Below, one piece after another: positions 6,942-14,362 of a stretch of 39,623 nt of DNA. The stretch covers positions 1 through 39,623 of the forward strand of contig CANRGR010000007.1 in assembly GCA_947630245.1 (NCBI GenBank), written 5' to 3'. The notes below the pieces were generated by a model that was not told where the DNA came from, did not search any database, and worked only from the letters and a program-made list of their open reading frames with translations. Each line of letters begins with the position of its first letter. Position 1 is the first letter of the stretch. The translations under genes were made by a program, and so were the position numbers. The stretch is from an uncultured Clostridia bacterium (lineage in GTDB: Bacteria > Bacillota > Clostridia > Christensenellales > Borkfalkiaceae).

Positions 6942-7798
6942 TGGTGTTTACCTTTGAACAAACCAAAAAAATCATTGATCTGGATCCGTTTCCCCGTCCC
7001 GCGCCGTTTGCGACGAAGGAGGAGATGACCGAGGCGTGCGACACCATTTTGAAGTTTCTGCTCCGCGAACGGGGGATGATCGCCGCGTTCAGCACGACAT
7101 ACGAGCGCAAACGCGCGCTCGTGCGCGGCTACATGAACGAGCGTGCGCCGCTGCCCGTTCCGGGGGATCTGATCGAACTGCAAAATCGGCTCTTCTGGAC
7201 GGAGACGATCATGCGCGGCATCGTCCGCATCGCGGACATTCCCGAGATCAAATACGGCATCTCTCTGTGGGAAGGGGACATCACCCGTCTCGACGCGGAC
7301 GGGATCGTCAACGCCGCAAATTCCCGCCTGCTCGGCTGCTTTCTCCCGGGGCACAACTGCATCGACAACGTAATCCATTCCTTCGCGGGCATGCAGTTGA
7401 GGAGCGACTGCGCCCGCCTCATGGCGCGGCAAGATAAACAGGAGGAGGACGTGGGGGACGCTAAGATCACCCGCGCCTACAATCTTCCGAGCGTCTATGT
7501 GCTCCACACCGTCGGTCCCATGATCGGACACGAGCCCGACGAAAAGCAGAAGGCGGAACTTCGTTCCTGCTATACTTCCTGTCTCAATCTCGCGGAGGAG
7601 GCGGGGCTCAACTCATTGGCATTCTGCTGCGTCGCAACAGGAGTCTTTAATTTCCCGCATGCCGCTGCCGCGGAGATCGCCGTCGGCGCGGTGGTGAACT
7701 GGAAGCTCCGCCATCCCGAGAACAACATGCGCGTCATCTTCAACACCTTCCTTCCCGCGGATACGAAGATCTACGAGCAGATCCTCAAATATATCTGA
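6941..7798 (+). CDS. Zn-dependent macrodomain protein (ADP-ribosyl hydrolase type)
   Basis: 285 aa. A helical N-terminal extension (about 1-100) precedes a macrodomain carrying EGDITRL (D113), NAAN (124-127), then LLGCFLPGHNCIDNVIHSFAG. Cys133, His138 and Cys140 match the Zn ligands of Zn-Macro enzymes, which remove ADP-ribose from proteins (established for the streptococcal and staphylococcal SirTM-linked macrodomains). The later loop TGVFNFPHAAAAEIAV is the typical GV(Y/F)xFP phosphate-binding segment. In pathogens these genes sit with SirTM and a GcvH-like protein; neither is here, and the partner is an aconitase-like gene. ATG 6941 overlaps the previous stop, so the two genes are coupled. 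It acts in the cytoplasm. Confidence 0.88.
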   Translation: MVFTFEQTKKIIDLDPFPRPAPFATKEEMTEACDTILKFLLRERGMIAAFSTTYERKRALVRGYMNERAPLPVPGDLIELQNRLFWTETIMRGIVRIADIPEIKYGISLWEGDITRLDADGIVNAANSRLLGCFLPGHNCIDNVIHSFAGMQLRSDCARLMARQDKQEEDVGDAKITRAYNLPSVYVLHTVGPMIGHEPDEKQKAELRSCYTSCLNLAEEAGLNSLAFCCVATGVFNFPHAAAAEIAVGAVVNWKLRHPENNMRVIFNTFLPADTKIYEQILKYI

Positions 7799-7866
7799 TC
7801 CGCCCGCAGTCGCCGGGAAAACACTCGGCTGTTAGGCGTTTCTTATAAAAATCCGGAGGTAATTTT

Positions 7867-8472
7867 ATGACAAACTTACTTTTGATGACTTCTTCTCCCA
7901 GCACGGGCGTGATCATCGGCATCGCGGTCGGCGGCGGAATTGTGCTCATCGCAATTCTTCTCGTGATCTGGTACATCTGCCTGCGCAACGGTCTGCTCCG
8001 CCTCAGAAACACGGTGGAAGAGGGGTGGGCGACGATCGACGTCCAGCTCAAAAAGCGCTACGATCTGCTCCCCAATCTCGTCGAGACCGTGAAGGGATAC
8101 GCGAAACACGAGAGCGAAACGCTCGAAGCGGTCATCCGTGCGCGCAACGCCGCCATGACTGCCACGGGCGACGCAAAGATCGCCGCGGAAAACGCGCTCA
8201 GCGGGACGTTGAAATCGCTGTTCGCACTCACCGAGGCATATCCCGAACTCAAAGCCAATTCCAATTTCCTCGACCTGCAAAACCAGCTCAAACGCATCGA
8301 GGATGAGATCTCCGCCGCGCGCCGCTATTACAACGGCACCGTGCGGGAACTCAACACAAAGATCGACGTATTCCCTTCGAGCTTTGCCGCAAAACGTCTC
8401 GGACTTTCCAAGCGCGCCTATTTCGAACTCGACAGCGAGGCGGAACGCACCGCGCCCTCCGTGAAATTCTGA
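7867..8472 (+). CDS. LemA family protein
   Basis: 201 aa. One N-terminal membrane helix (about 14-36) is followed by the conserved LemA core: NTVEEGWATIDVQLKKRYDL, LLPNLVETVKGYAKHE, ARNAAM, LKANSNFLDLQNQL and the RRYYNGTVRELNTKI segment. LemA proteins form a helical bundle outside the membrane; the molecular role is unknown. The start is ATG 7867 with CGGAGG about 8 nt upstream. The stop overlaps the next ATG (TGATG), giving the common lemA-DUF2207 pair, with glpK following in the same direction. Confidence 0.92.
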   Translation: MTNLLLMTSSPSTGVIIGIAVGGGIVLIAILLVIWYICLRNGLLRLRNTVEEGWATIDVQLKKRYDLLPNLVETVKGYAKHESETLEAVIRARNAAMTATGDAKIAAENALSGTLKSLFALTEAYPELKANSNFLDLQNQLKRIEDEISAARRYYNGTVRELNTKIDVFPSSFAAKRLGLSKRAYFELDSEAERTAPSVKF

Positions 8473-10391
8473 TGAAAACCAAGCGTTTCCTTTTGCTTTT
8501 ACCGTTTCTTACGGTGATTCTGATGCTCGTCGCGTCCGTGGGCGCCGCGCCCGTCGCGGCGTCCGCCGATTCCCCTTATCTCGGGCATACGGGCGGGGAT
8601 TATCTCATCGAATCGTACGATGTCGAGATGAATATCTCCGCCGACCGCACGATCGACGTCAAGGAAGTGATCGCCGTTGTCTTTGCGACGGACTTCGGCA
8701 TGAATTATAACGTGCACGGGATCACCCGCAGTCTTCCGCTCGAGGGCGGCGTGCGCTATCTCGACTTCGATCTTCGCTGCGACAATCCCGATTTTTCGCC
8801 CTACACCGAGACGGACGACAGCTCTTTTATCACTTTTTATCTGCGCGGAGACGGCACGGTGTACGGACAGAAGAGAACCTACACGATCTCGTACCGCATG
8901 ATCTCGCCCGTCCTCGCGGAGACGGAGGAGCGCAAAGATAAGGGCTATCTCTCCCTCGACGTCATCGGTTACTGTTGGCGCGCGCAGATCATGAACATGA
9001 CCGCAAAGATCACCGTTCCGGACGGTTTGGAGGAGTTTCGCGTCTATTCGGGCACCAACTCGCCCAATGGCAATCTGTACGACGTCAGCGTCTCGCGGGA
9101 CGGAAACGTCTTTACGCTCTTCTCCCCGAACCTTTCATGCGCGAGCGGACGATCGGCGGGCGTCACGTTCGATATGAGTTTTGCGGAGGGCGCGCTCGGA
9201 CGGGCGTCCGATCCGAGCATCTGGATCGCACTCTTATGCGGCGCGGGCGTCCTCGCCGTTGCCATAGCCGTCGGACTGCTCTTCTGCCGTCCGCCGCACA
9301 TGACGACGACAATCAATCTGACCGCTCCCGAAGAGATGGATCCGCTCCTCATGGGACAGCTGATCGACAACCGCGTCGACAGCGAAGATCTCGGCGCGCT
9401 CGTCTTTTATCTTGCCGAACAGGGCTATCTGACGATTGATCTGAGCGAAGGCGAGGACGATCCCATCCTGCAAAAGACGGACAAACCGCTTCCGCCCGAC
9501 GCGGAGAAACACATCGCAATCTTTTACAACGGGCTCTTCGAATTCCGTGACCGCGTGAGTTCCTCCGAGCTTAAAAACGCGTTCTATCATACCGCGCAGT
9601 CTGCGGCGGGGAGCGTCAAGCTCTCGGCGGGCAAGATTTATAAGACCCGTAGCTACATTCTTCTCGGCTTGATCGCCGTCCTCACCGTCCTCACGCTCGG
9701 CGGATTCACCTGCCTCTATTCCGTATTCAACGTCTTTCGGGACTATTATTCGATTACGGGGATCATCGCCTGCACCATCGGCTTTGCCACCGCGGCGGCG
9801 TTCCGCCTTACGGTGACGCAGCACAGATACAAGTGGGGGAAGGGAAAGAAACTTCTTTTTTCGCTCTGCGGTTTGATCGGTCTTGCGGCTGTGACGCCGT
9901 ATCCGATGTTCCCGAATCCCGCCTACGGCATCTGGACGTTCGCTCTTGCGGTGCTCTTTTCGGCGCTGTCGGGCATGGTCGCGGGGGGATATCTCACGCG
10001 GACGGAGGAATACACCGCACGGCTCGGACAGATCCTCGGATTCAAACAGTTCATTCTCGTCACCGAGAAGGATCGGATTGAATTCATGCTCAAAGAAAAT
10101 CCCGCGCTCTACTATCATATCCTGCCCTACGCGCAGGTATTGGGCGTGACCGACGTCTGGACGGAGAAATTCGACGGGCTCGATCTCAAACCGCCGTCCT
10201 ATCTTTACGGCTCCTATACCGCCTTTGATTTCGTCATCTGGAACCATATTTTCTTCAATATGAACCGTTCGATGAGCCATTCGATGGTCTCGCGCCCGTC
10301 CTCGGCGGGGAGAGGCTACAACCACTCCGGCGGATTCGGGGGAGGATTCGGCGGAGGCGGAATCGGCGGGGGCGGAGGCGGATCTTGCTGA
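8472..10391 (+). CDS. DUF2207 membrane protein with Gly-rich tail
   Basis: 639 aa. A signal peptide (hydrophobic 6-25, AASA cleavage region) leads to a DUF2207 beta-rich extracytoplasmic domain (about 40-240, beginning YLIESYDVEMNISADRTIDV). A membrane helix follows near 257-278, then a cytoplasmic section and four more helices between about 390 and 520. The C-terminus is a Gly-rich tail (repeated GGGFGG units) ending in Cys. YciQ-like proteins of this family are usually found beside LemA, as here; the function is unknown. Start ATG 8472 overlaps the lemA stop. Confidence 0.88.
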   Translation: MKTKRFLLLLPFLTVILMLVASVGAAPVAASADSPYLGHTGGDYLIESYDVEMNISADRTIDVKEVIAVVFATDFGMNYNVHGITRSLPLEGGVRYLDFDLRCDNPDFSPYTETDDSSFITFYLRGDGTVYGQKRTYTISYRMISPVLAETEERKDKGYLSLDVIGYCWRAQIMNMTAKITVPDGLEEFRVYSGTNSPNGNLYDVSVSRDGNVFTLFSPNLSCASGRSAGVTFDMSFAEGALGRASDPSIWIALLCGAGVLAVAIAVGLLFCRPPHMTTTINLTAPEEMDPLLMGQLIDNRVDSEDLGALVFYLAEQGYLTIDLSEGEDDPILQKTDKPLPPDAEKHIAIFYNGLFEFRDRVSSSELKNAFYHTAQSAAGSVKLSAGKIYKTRSYILLGLIAVLTVLTLGGFTCLYSVFNVFRDYYSITGIIACTIGFATAAAFRLTVTQHRYKWGKGKKLLFSLCGLIGLAAVTPYPMFPNPAYGIWTFALAVLFSALSGMVAGGYLTRTEEYTARLGQILGFKQFILVTEKDRIEFMLKENPALYYHILPYAQVLGVTDVWTEKFDGLDLKPPSYLYGSYTAFDFVIWNHIFFNMNRSMSHSMVSRPSSAGRGYNHSGGFGGGFGGGGIGGGGGGSC

Positions 10392-10407
10392 ACCAAAGGA
10401 GTACCCG

Positions 10408-11871
10408 ATGAAATACCTTCTTGCACTTGACGCGGGCACGACGAGCGTCCGCGCCATGCTGTTCGACTTTGAACGAAAACAATTTGTCTACACCGCGCAA
10501 CAGGAAGTCGGGCAGAGTTTCCCGCACAGCGGCTGGGTGGAGCAGGACGCGAACGAGATCTACTACAAATCCGCCTATGTCCTCAACCGCTGTATCGCCG
10601 AAGCGGGGGCGGAAAATATCGCGGGGATCGGGCTTACCAACCAGCGGGAAACCGTCGTCTGTTGGGACCGTAACACGGGAGAGCCGATCGCGCCCGCCAT
10701 CGGATGGCAATGCCGGAGAACAAGCGAGTTCTGCGCGTCCGTCCCGCAGGCGGAGCGGGAAATCATCCGCAAAAAAACAGGGCTTCCCGTCGACGCATAC
10801 TTTTCCGCAAGCAAAATCAAATGGATTCTCGACCATGTGCCCGCGGCGCGCAAATTGCTCGAACGGAACACGCTCTGTGCCGGCACGGTAGACAGCTATC
10901 TCATCTTCAAACTGACGGGAAACTTTGTCACCGATCACACCAACGCCTCGCGCACCATGCTCTTCAACATCCATACGCTCGATTGGGACGACGAACTTCT
11001 CTCCTACTTTTCGATCCCGCGCGGCATCCTGCCCGAGGTAAAGTCCTCGGCTTCGGTGATGGGGGAGACGTCCTTCGGCGGGAGGAAGATTCCGATCGCA
11101 GGCGTGGCGGGGGATCAACAATCCGCTCTCTTCGGACAGGCATGCCTTTATGAGGGGGACGGGAAAATTACATACGGAACGGGGCTCTTTCTGCTCTTCA
11201 ATACGGGAAAAACCTGCGCGGATTCTCAAAGCGGGCTCATCTCCACTGTCGGCTACACGCTGAAAGACAAGACCGTCTATGCGCTCGAAGGGAGCGTCTT
11301 TCATGCGGGCAGCGGCGTGCAGTGGCTGCGGGACGGGCTCGGCTTCATTTCGGACGCCGCGGAAACCGAGACGCTCGCCCGCAGTGTTCCAAACGCCGGC
11401 GGCGTGACCTTCGTGCCCGCCTTCACGGGGCTCGGCGCGCCGCATTGGGACAGCGAAGCGAGGGGAATCCTCTCGGGTCTGACGCGGGGAACGACGAAGG
11501 CACACATCGTCCGCGCGGTGCTGGAAAGTATCGCGTACAGCGCGCGGGAACTCATCGACTGCATGCAACGGGACAGCGGGATCTGCCTGCGCGAAATCAA
11601 ATGCGACGGGGGAGCCTCCGCCAACGACTTCCTCATGCAGTATCAGGCGAACGTTCTCGGAATCGGCGTCAACCGCCCTGCGGAGCGGGAGAGCACGGCG
11701 CTCGGCGCCGTCCTGCTTGCCGCGATTTCCCTCGGAATGATGGACGAAGCCGAAGCGCGATCGGTGCGAAAGACGCAGAAACTCTTCCGTCCCGAGGAGA
11801 ACCGCGCAGCATGCGAAGAGGGGTATCAAGCCTATCTGCTCGCCGTAAAACGCGCTCTTTTGAAAGGATAA
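10408..11871 (+). CDS. glpK: Glycerol kinase
   Basis: 487 aa, full length for the FGGY family. The N-terminal ATP motif is LALDAGTTSVRAMLFD; glycerol-binding elements include GWVEQDANEI, LTNQRETVVCWDRNTG and FKLTGNFVTDHTNASRTMLFN; the C-terminal ATPase motif is IKCDGGASANDFLMQYQAN. It phosphorylates glycerol to sn-glycerol-3-phosphate with ATP in the cytoplasm. The AAAGGAG ribosome site precedes ATG 10408, 16 nt after the DUF2207 stop. No glpF or glpD lies nearby. A phosphorylatable His as in the PTS-regulated enterococcal enzyme is not evident: the nearby region reads ALEGSVFHAGSGVQWLRDGL, where His could be the equivalent, but I cannot assign it firmly. Confidence 0.95.
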   Translation: MKYLLALDAGTTSVRAMLFDFERKQFVYTAQQEVGQSFPHSGWVEQDANEIYYKSAYVLNRCIAEAGAENIAGIGLTNQRETVVCWDRNTGEPIAPAIGWQCRRTSEFCASVPQAEREIIRKKTGLPVDAYFSASKIKWILDHVPAARKLLERNTLCAGTVDSYLIFKLTGNFVTDHTNASRTMLFNIHTLDWDDELLSYFSIPRGILPEVKSSASVMGETSFGGRKIPIAGVAGDQQSALFGQACLYEGDGKITYGTGLFLLFNTGKTCADSQSGLISTVGYTLKDKTVYALEGSVFHAGSGVQWLRDGLGFISDAAETETLARSVPNAGGVTFVPAFTGLGAPHWDSEARGILSGLTRGTTKAHIVRAVLESIAYSARELIDCMQRDSGICLREIKCDGGASANDFLMQYQANVLGIGVNRPAERESTALGAVLLAAISLGMMDEAEARSVRKTQKLFRPEENRAACEEGYQAYLLAVKRALLKG

Positions 11872-11891
11872 TCGCATTTTTTAGCAGTTAG

Positions 11892-11911
11892 CATAGTACT
11901 ATGTCAGACAT
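11892..11911. repeat. Two overlapping palindromes downstream of glpK
   Basis: CATAGTACTATG (11892-11903) is a perfect 12-bp palindrome. It overlaps the inverted repeat ATGTC-A-GACAT (11901-11911). They lie between the glpK stop and its terminator. They could be a protein-binding site or a remnant of a repeat element; nothing else identifies them. Confidence 0.4.
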
Positions 11912-11946
11912 AATCGCCATGAAATCACCCTCATGGCGATTTTTTC
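11912..11946 (+). terminator. Intrinsic terminator of the lemA-DUF2207-glpK operon
   Basis: AATCGCCATGA (11912-11922) pairs with TCATGGCGATT (11931-11941) around an 8-nt loop, followed by a T run (11940-11945). Confidence 0.9.
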
Positions 11947-11958
11947 ATACGATGTCAG

Positions 11959-12954
11959 ATGAAAATCTATCTGAGAAAGAGGAGTTATTTTACTTTTCGC
12001 GGCGTGGAGAGCTATGCGCTCGATCTGCTCGGTGAGACGCCGTATTCCCTCATGAAGAAGCGGCTCGATGCGGAGGACCTTCCCGATCTTCTTGCGGGAG
12101 ACTATGTTCTGCTCGATCCCGTCTATCCCTTCCTGACGCGCGAGACGCTGTTTTCCTTCCTCGAAGGCAGGGAAGGAAGTTATTATTTTACGGGCGGAGA
12201 GGTGCACAGGCACGGATTCTCCGTTTCCCGCTCCCCGCGGATTAGAACGGATGAACTCGGTCAGGGGCTCTTTTCGCTCGGCGACTATCCCGCCGTCCTC
12301 GCCGCCGCTACTTCGCTCAGCGAAAAAATTCATGCGGACTGCGGCGCGCTCGTCGAAAAGGGAGCGGAGATCTCCTTTTGTTCCGAACTCTCGGAGGGCG
12401 CAATCGTGCAAAGGGGGGCGCGGCTTGTCGGAGCGTGCCGCGTCGGCAAAAACGCGGAGATCGGCGCAGGCTCGCGCCTCGTCGAAAGCTCCGTTGGCGC
12501 GGGGTCGTCTCTTTCCCACAGCGTGCTCGACCATGCGGAAGTCGGCGAAGGTTGCACGGTCGGTCCGTTTGCGTATCTGCGCGCAGGCACAAAGGTGGGG
12601 AACCGATGCCGCATCGGCGACTTTGTTGAGTTGAAGAACGCCGTCATCGGAGCGGAATGCAAAATTGCCCATCTCGCCTATGTGGGGGACGCCGATCTCG
12701 GCGAGAGGGGGAACGTCGGGTGCGGCGCTGTGTTCGTCAATTACAACGGAAAAACCAAGTCGCGCGTCCGCGTCGGAAAAGGATGTTTCATCGGATCCAA
12801 CTGCAATCTCATCGCCCCGCTCACGCTCGGCGACGGCGCCTTCGTCGCCGCGGGGACCACGCTCACCCGCGATCTCTCCGAGGACGATTTCTGCATCGGA
12901 CGCTGCCGCGAGACAGTCAAACCGCACCGCGGAAGGAGATACTACGATCCCTGA
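11959..12954 (+). CDS. GlmU-like acetyltransferase with degenerate N-terminal domain
   Basis: 331 aa. The C-terminal two thirds (about 125-315) is a left-handed beta-helix of hexapeptide repeats matching the GlmU acetyltransferase domain. All seven E. coli GlmU catalytic/binding residues are present with identical spacing: Arg208, Lys226, His238, Tyr241, Asn252, Asn261, Lys267 (E. coli R333, K351, H363, Y366, N377, N386, K392). The N-terminal ~110 residues replace a ~230-residue uridylyltransferase domain: there is no GxGTRM nucleotide motif, though DYVLLDPVYPFLTRETLFSF resembles the family's GDxPLIxxETL segment. It should acetylate GlcN-1-P from acetyl-CoA but not make UDP-GlcNAc. It precedes glmM and glmS. 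ATG 11959 has no clear ribosome site and lies just after the glpK terminator. Confidence 0.8.
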   Translation: MKIYLRKRSYFTFRGVESYALDLLGETPYSLMKKRLDAEDLPDLLAGDYVLLDPVYPFLTRETLFSFLEGREGSYYFTGGEVHRHGFSVSRSPRIRTDELGQGLFSLGDYPAVLAAATSLSEKIHADCGALVEKGAEISFCSELSEGAIVQRGARLVGACRVGKNAEIGAGSRLVESSVGAGSSLSHSVLDHAEVGEGCTVGPFAYLRAGTKVGNRCRIGDFVELKNAVIGAECKIAHLAYVGDADLGERGNVGCGAVFVNYNGKTKSRVRVGKGCFIGSNCNLIAPLTLGDGAFVAAGTTLTRDLSEDDFCIGRCRETVKPHRGRRYYDP

Positions 12955-13012
12955 CCCGCGGCACCCTTTTTTCGGGTCGTTCATAGAATGAATCAGCCGA
13001 AAGGAGAGCGCT

Positions 13013-14362
13013 ATGGGAAAATATTTCGGGACGGACGGATTCCGCGGCCGCGCCAATGAAACGCTGACCGCCACGCACGCTTACAAAGTGGGTCGGTTTC
13101 TCGGAAACTATTGCCAAAGAGAGGGGGAACGCGCACGGATTGTCGTCGGAAAAGATACCCGCCGTTCCTCCTATATGCTCGAATACGCGCTTGCCGCGGG
13201 AATCACCGCGTCGGGCGCGGACGCCTATCTTTTGCACGTCACGACCACGCCGTCCGTTTCCTTTGTCGTAAAATCGGAGGGATTCGACTGCGGCGTCATG
13301 ATCTCCGCAAGCCACAATCCGTACGAGGACAACGGAATCAAGATCATCGGGCGGGGCGGCGAGAAAATGGAGGAGGACGTTCTGCTTCGGATCGAGGCGC
13401 ATCTGGACGGAAGAACGCTGCTTCCTCTCGCCACGGGCGATCGGATCGGACGGACCGTCGACTATGTCGCGGGGAGAAACCGCTATCTCGGCTATCTTCT
13501 CTCCCTCTCCCGCACATCCTTCCGCGGTATGCGCGTCGGGCTCGACTGCGCAAACGGAAGCGCATGGGCGACGGGGAAGGCGGTCTTTGACGCGCTCGGC
13601 GCGGAGGTTCATCTGACGGGCGCGGACCCGGACGGCGTCAACATCAACCGCGACTGCGGCTCCACACACCCCGAAACCCTCCGTTTTCTCGTCAAAGAGC
13701 GCGGGCTGGACATCGGATTCGCCTTTGACGGAGACGCAGACCGCTGCGTCTGCGTTGACGAACGGGGCGAGCTCGCCGACGGCGATTCCATTCTGTATCT
13801 CTGCGCAAAGCACATGAAGGCGCGGGGCGAACTCGAAGGCGACGGCGTCGCGGTCACGGTCATGAGCAATTCTGGGCTCGTCCGTTCGCTTTCGCGCGAA
13901 GGGATCTCCTGCGCCGTCACGCCCGTCGGCGACCGATTCGTGTACGAGGAGATGCTCGCGCGCGGCTATTCGCTCGGCGGGGAACAATCGGGACACATCA
14001 TTTTCCGGAAATACGCCTCAACGGGGGACGGCATTCTCACGGCGCTCAAAGTTATGGAGACCGTCCTCGCGGCAAAGTGCCAGCTCTCCGTCCTCACGGA
14101 AGGGCTGACGCGATTTCCGCAAGTCGTCAGAAGCGTTCGCGTCAACGACCAATCGGTCATCGGAAGCGAGCGGGTACGGGACGCGGTCAACAAGGCGGAA
14201 CAACTGCTCGGAGAGGGACGGCTCCTGCTCCGCCCTTCGGGGACGGAACCCGTCGTGCGGATCCTCGCAGAGTGCCAAAGCGAGGAGGATTGCCGCGCCG
14301 CGGTGCGGATTGCCGAGGAGGCGATTGTCAAAGAGGAGGGCGGAACATGTGCGGAATTGTAG
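13013..14362 (+). CDS. glmM: Phosphoglucosamine mutase
   Basis: 449 aa, full length. The N-terminal motif is KYFGTDGFRGRAN; the phosphoserine loop ISASHNPYEDNG places the catalytic Ser at residue 100; the metal-binding loop is FDGDADRC; and RPSGTEPVVRIL is the C-terminal phosphate-binding loop. It interconverts GlcN-6-P and GlcN-1-P, the step between GlmS and GlmU. The AAAGGAGAG ribosome site precedes ATG 13013. The gene ends 16 nt inside glmS, so the two are coupled, and the GlmU-like gene lies 58 nt upstream. Confidence 0.96.
   Translation: MGKYFGTDGFRGRANETLTATHAYKVGRFLGNYCQREGERARIVVGKDTRRSSYMLEYALAAGITASGADAYLLHVTTTPSVSFVVKSEGFDCGVMISASHNPYEDNGIKIIGRGGEKMEEDVLLRIEAHLDGRTLLPLATGDRIGRTVDYVAGRNRYLGYLLSLSRTSFRGMRVGLDCANGSAWATGKAVFDALGAEVHLTGADPDGVNINRDCGSTHPETLRFLVKERGLDIGFAFDGDADRCVCVDERGELADGDSILYLCAKHMKARGELEGDGVAVTVMSNSGLVRSLSREGISCAVTPVGDRFVYEEMLARGYSLGGEQSGHIIFRKYASTGDGILTALKVMETVLAAKCQLSVLTEGLTRFPQVVRSVRVNDQSVIGSERVRDAVNKAEQLLGEGRLLLRPSGTEPVVRILAECQSEEDCRAAVRIAEEAIVKEEGGTCAEL

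Noticed and set aside
10255-11877. 540-aa open frame on the minus strand
   Set aside because: Antisense to glpK; shadow frame.
12953-13012. Possible glmS-type ribozyme or riboswitch ahead of glmM/glmS
   Set aside because: Only 58 nt are available, with one weak GACCCG/CGGGTC hairpin. Too short for a glmS ribozyme, and glmS itself starts inside glmM.
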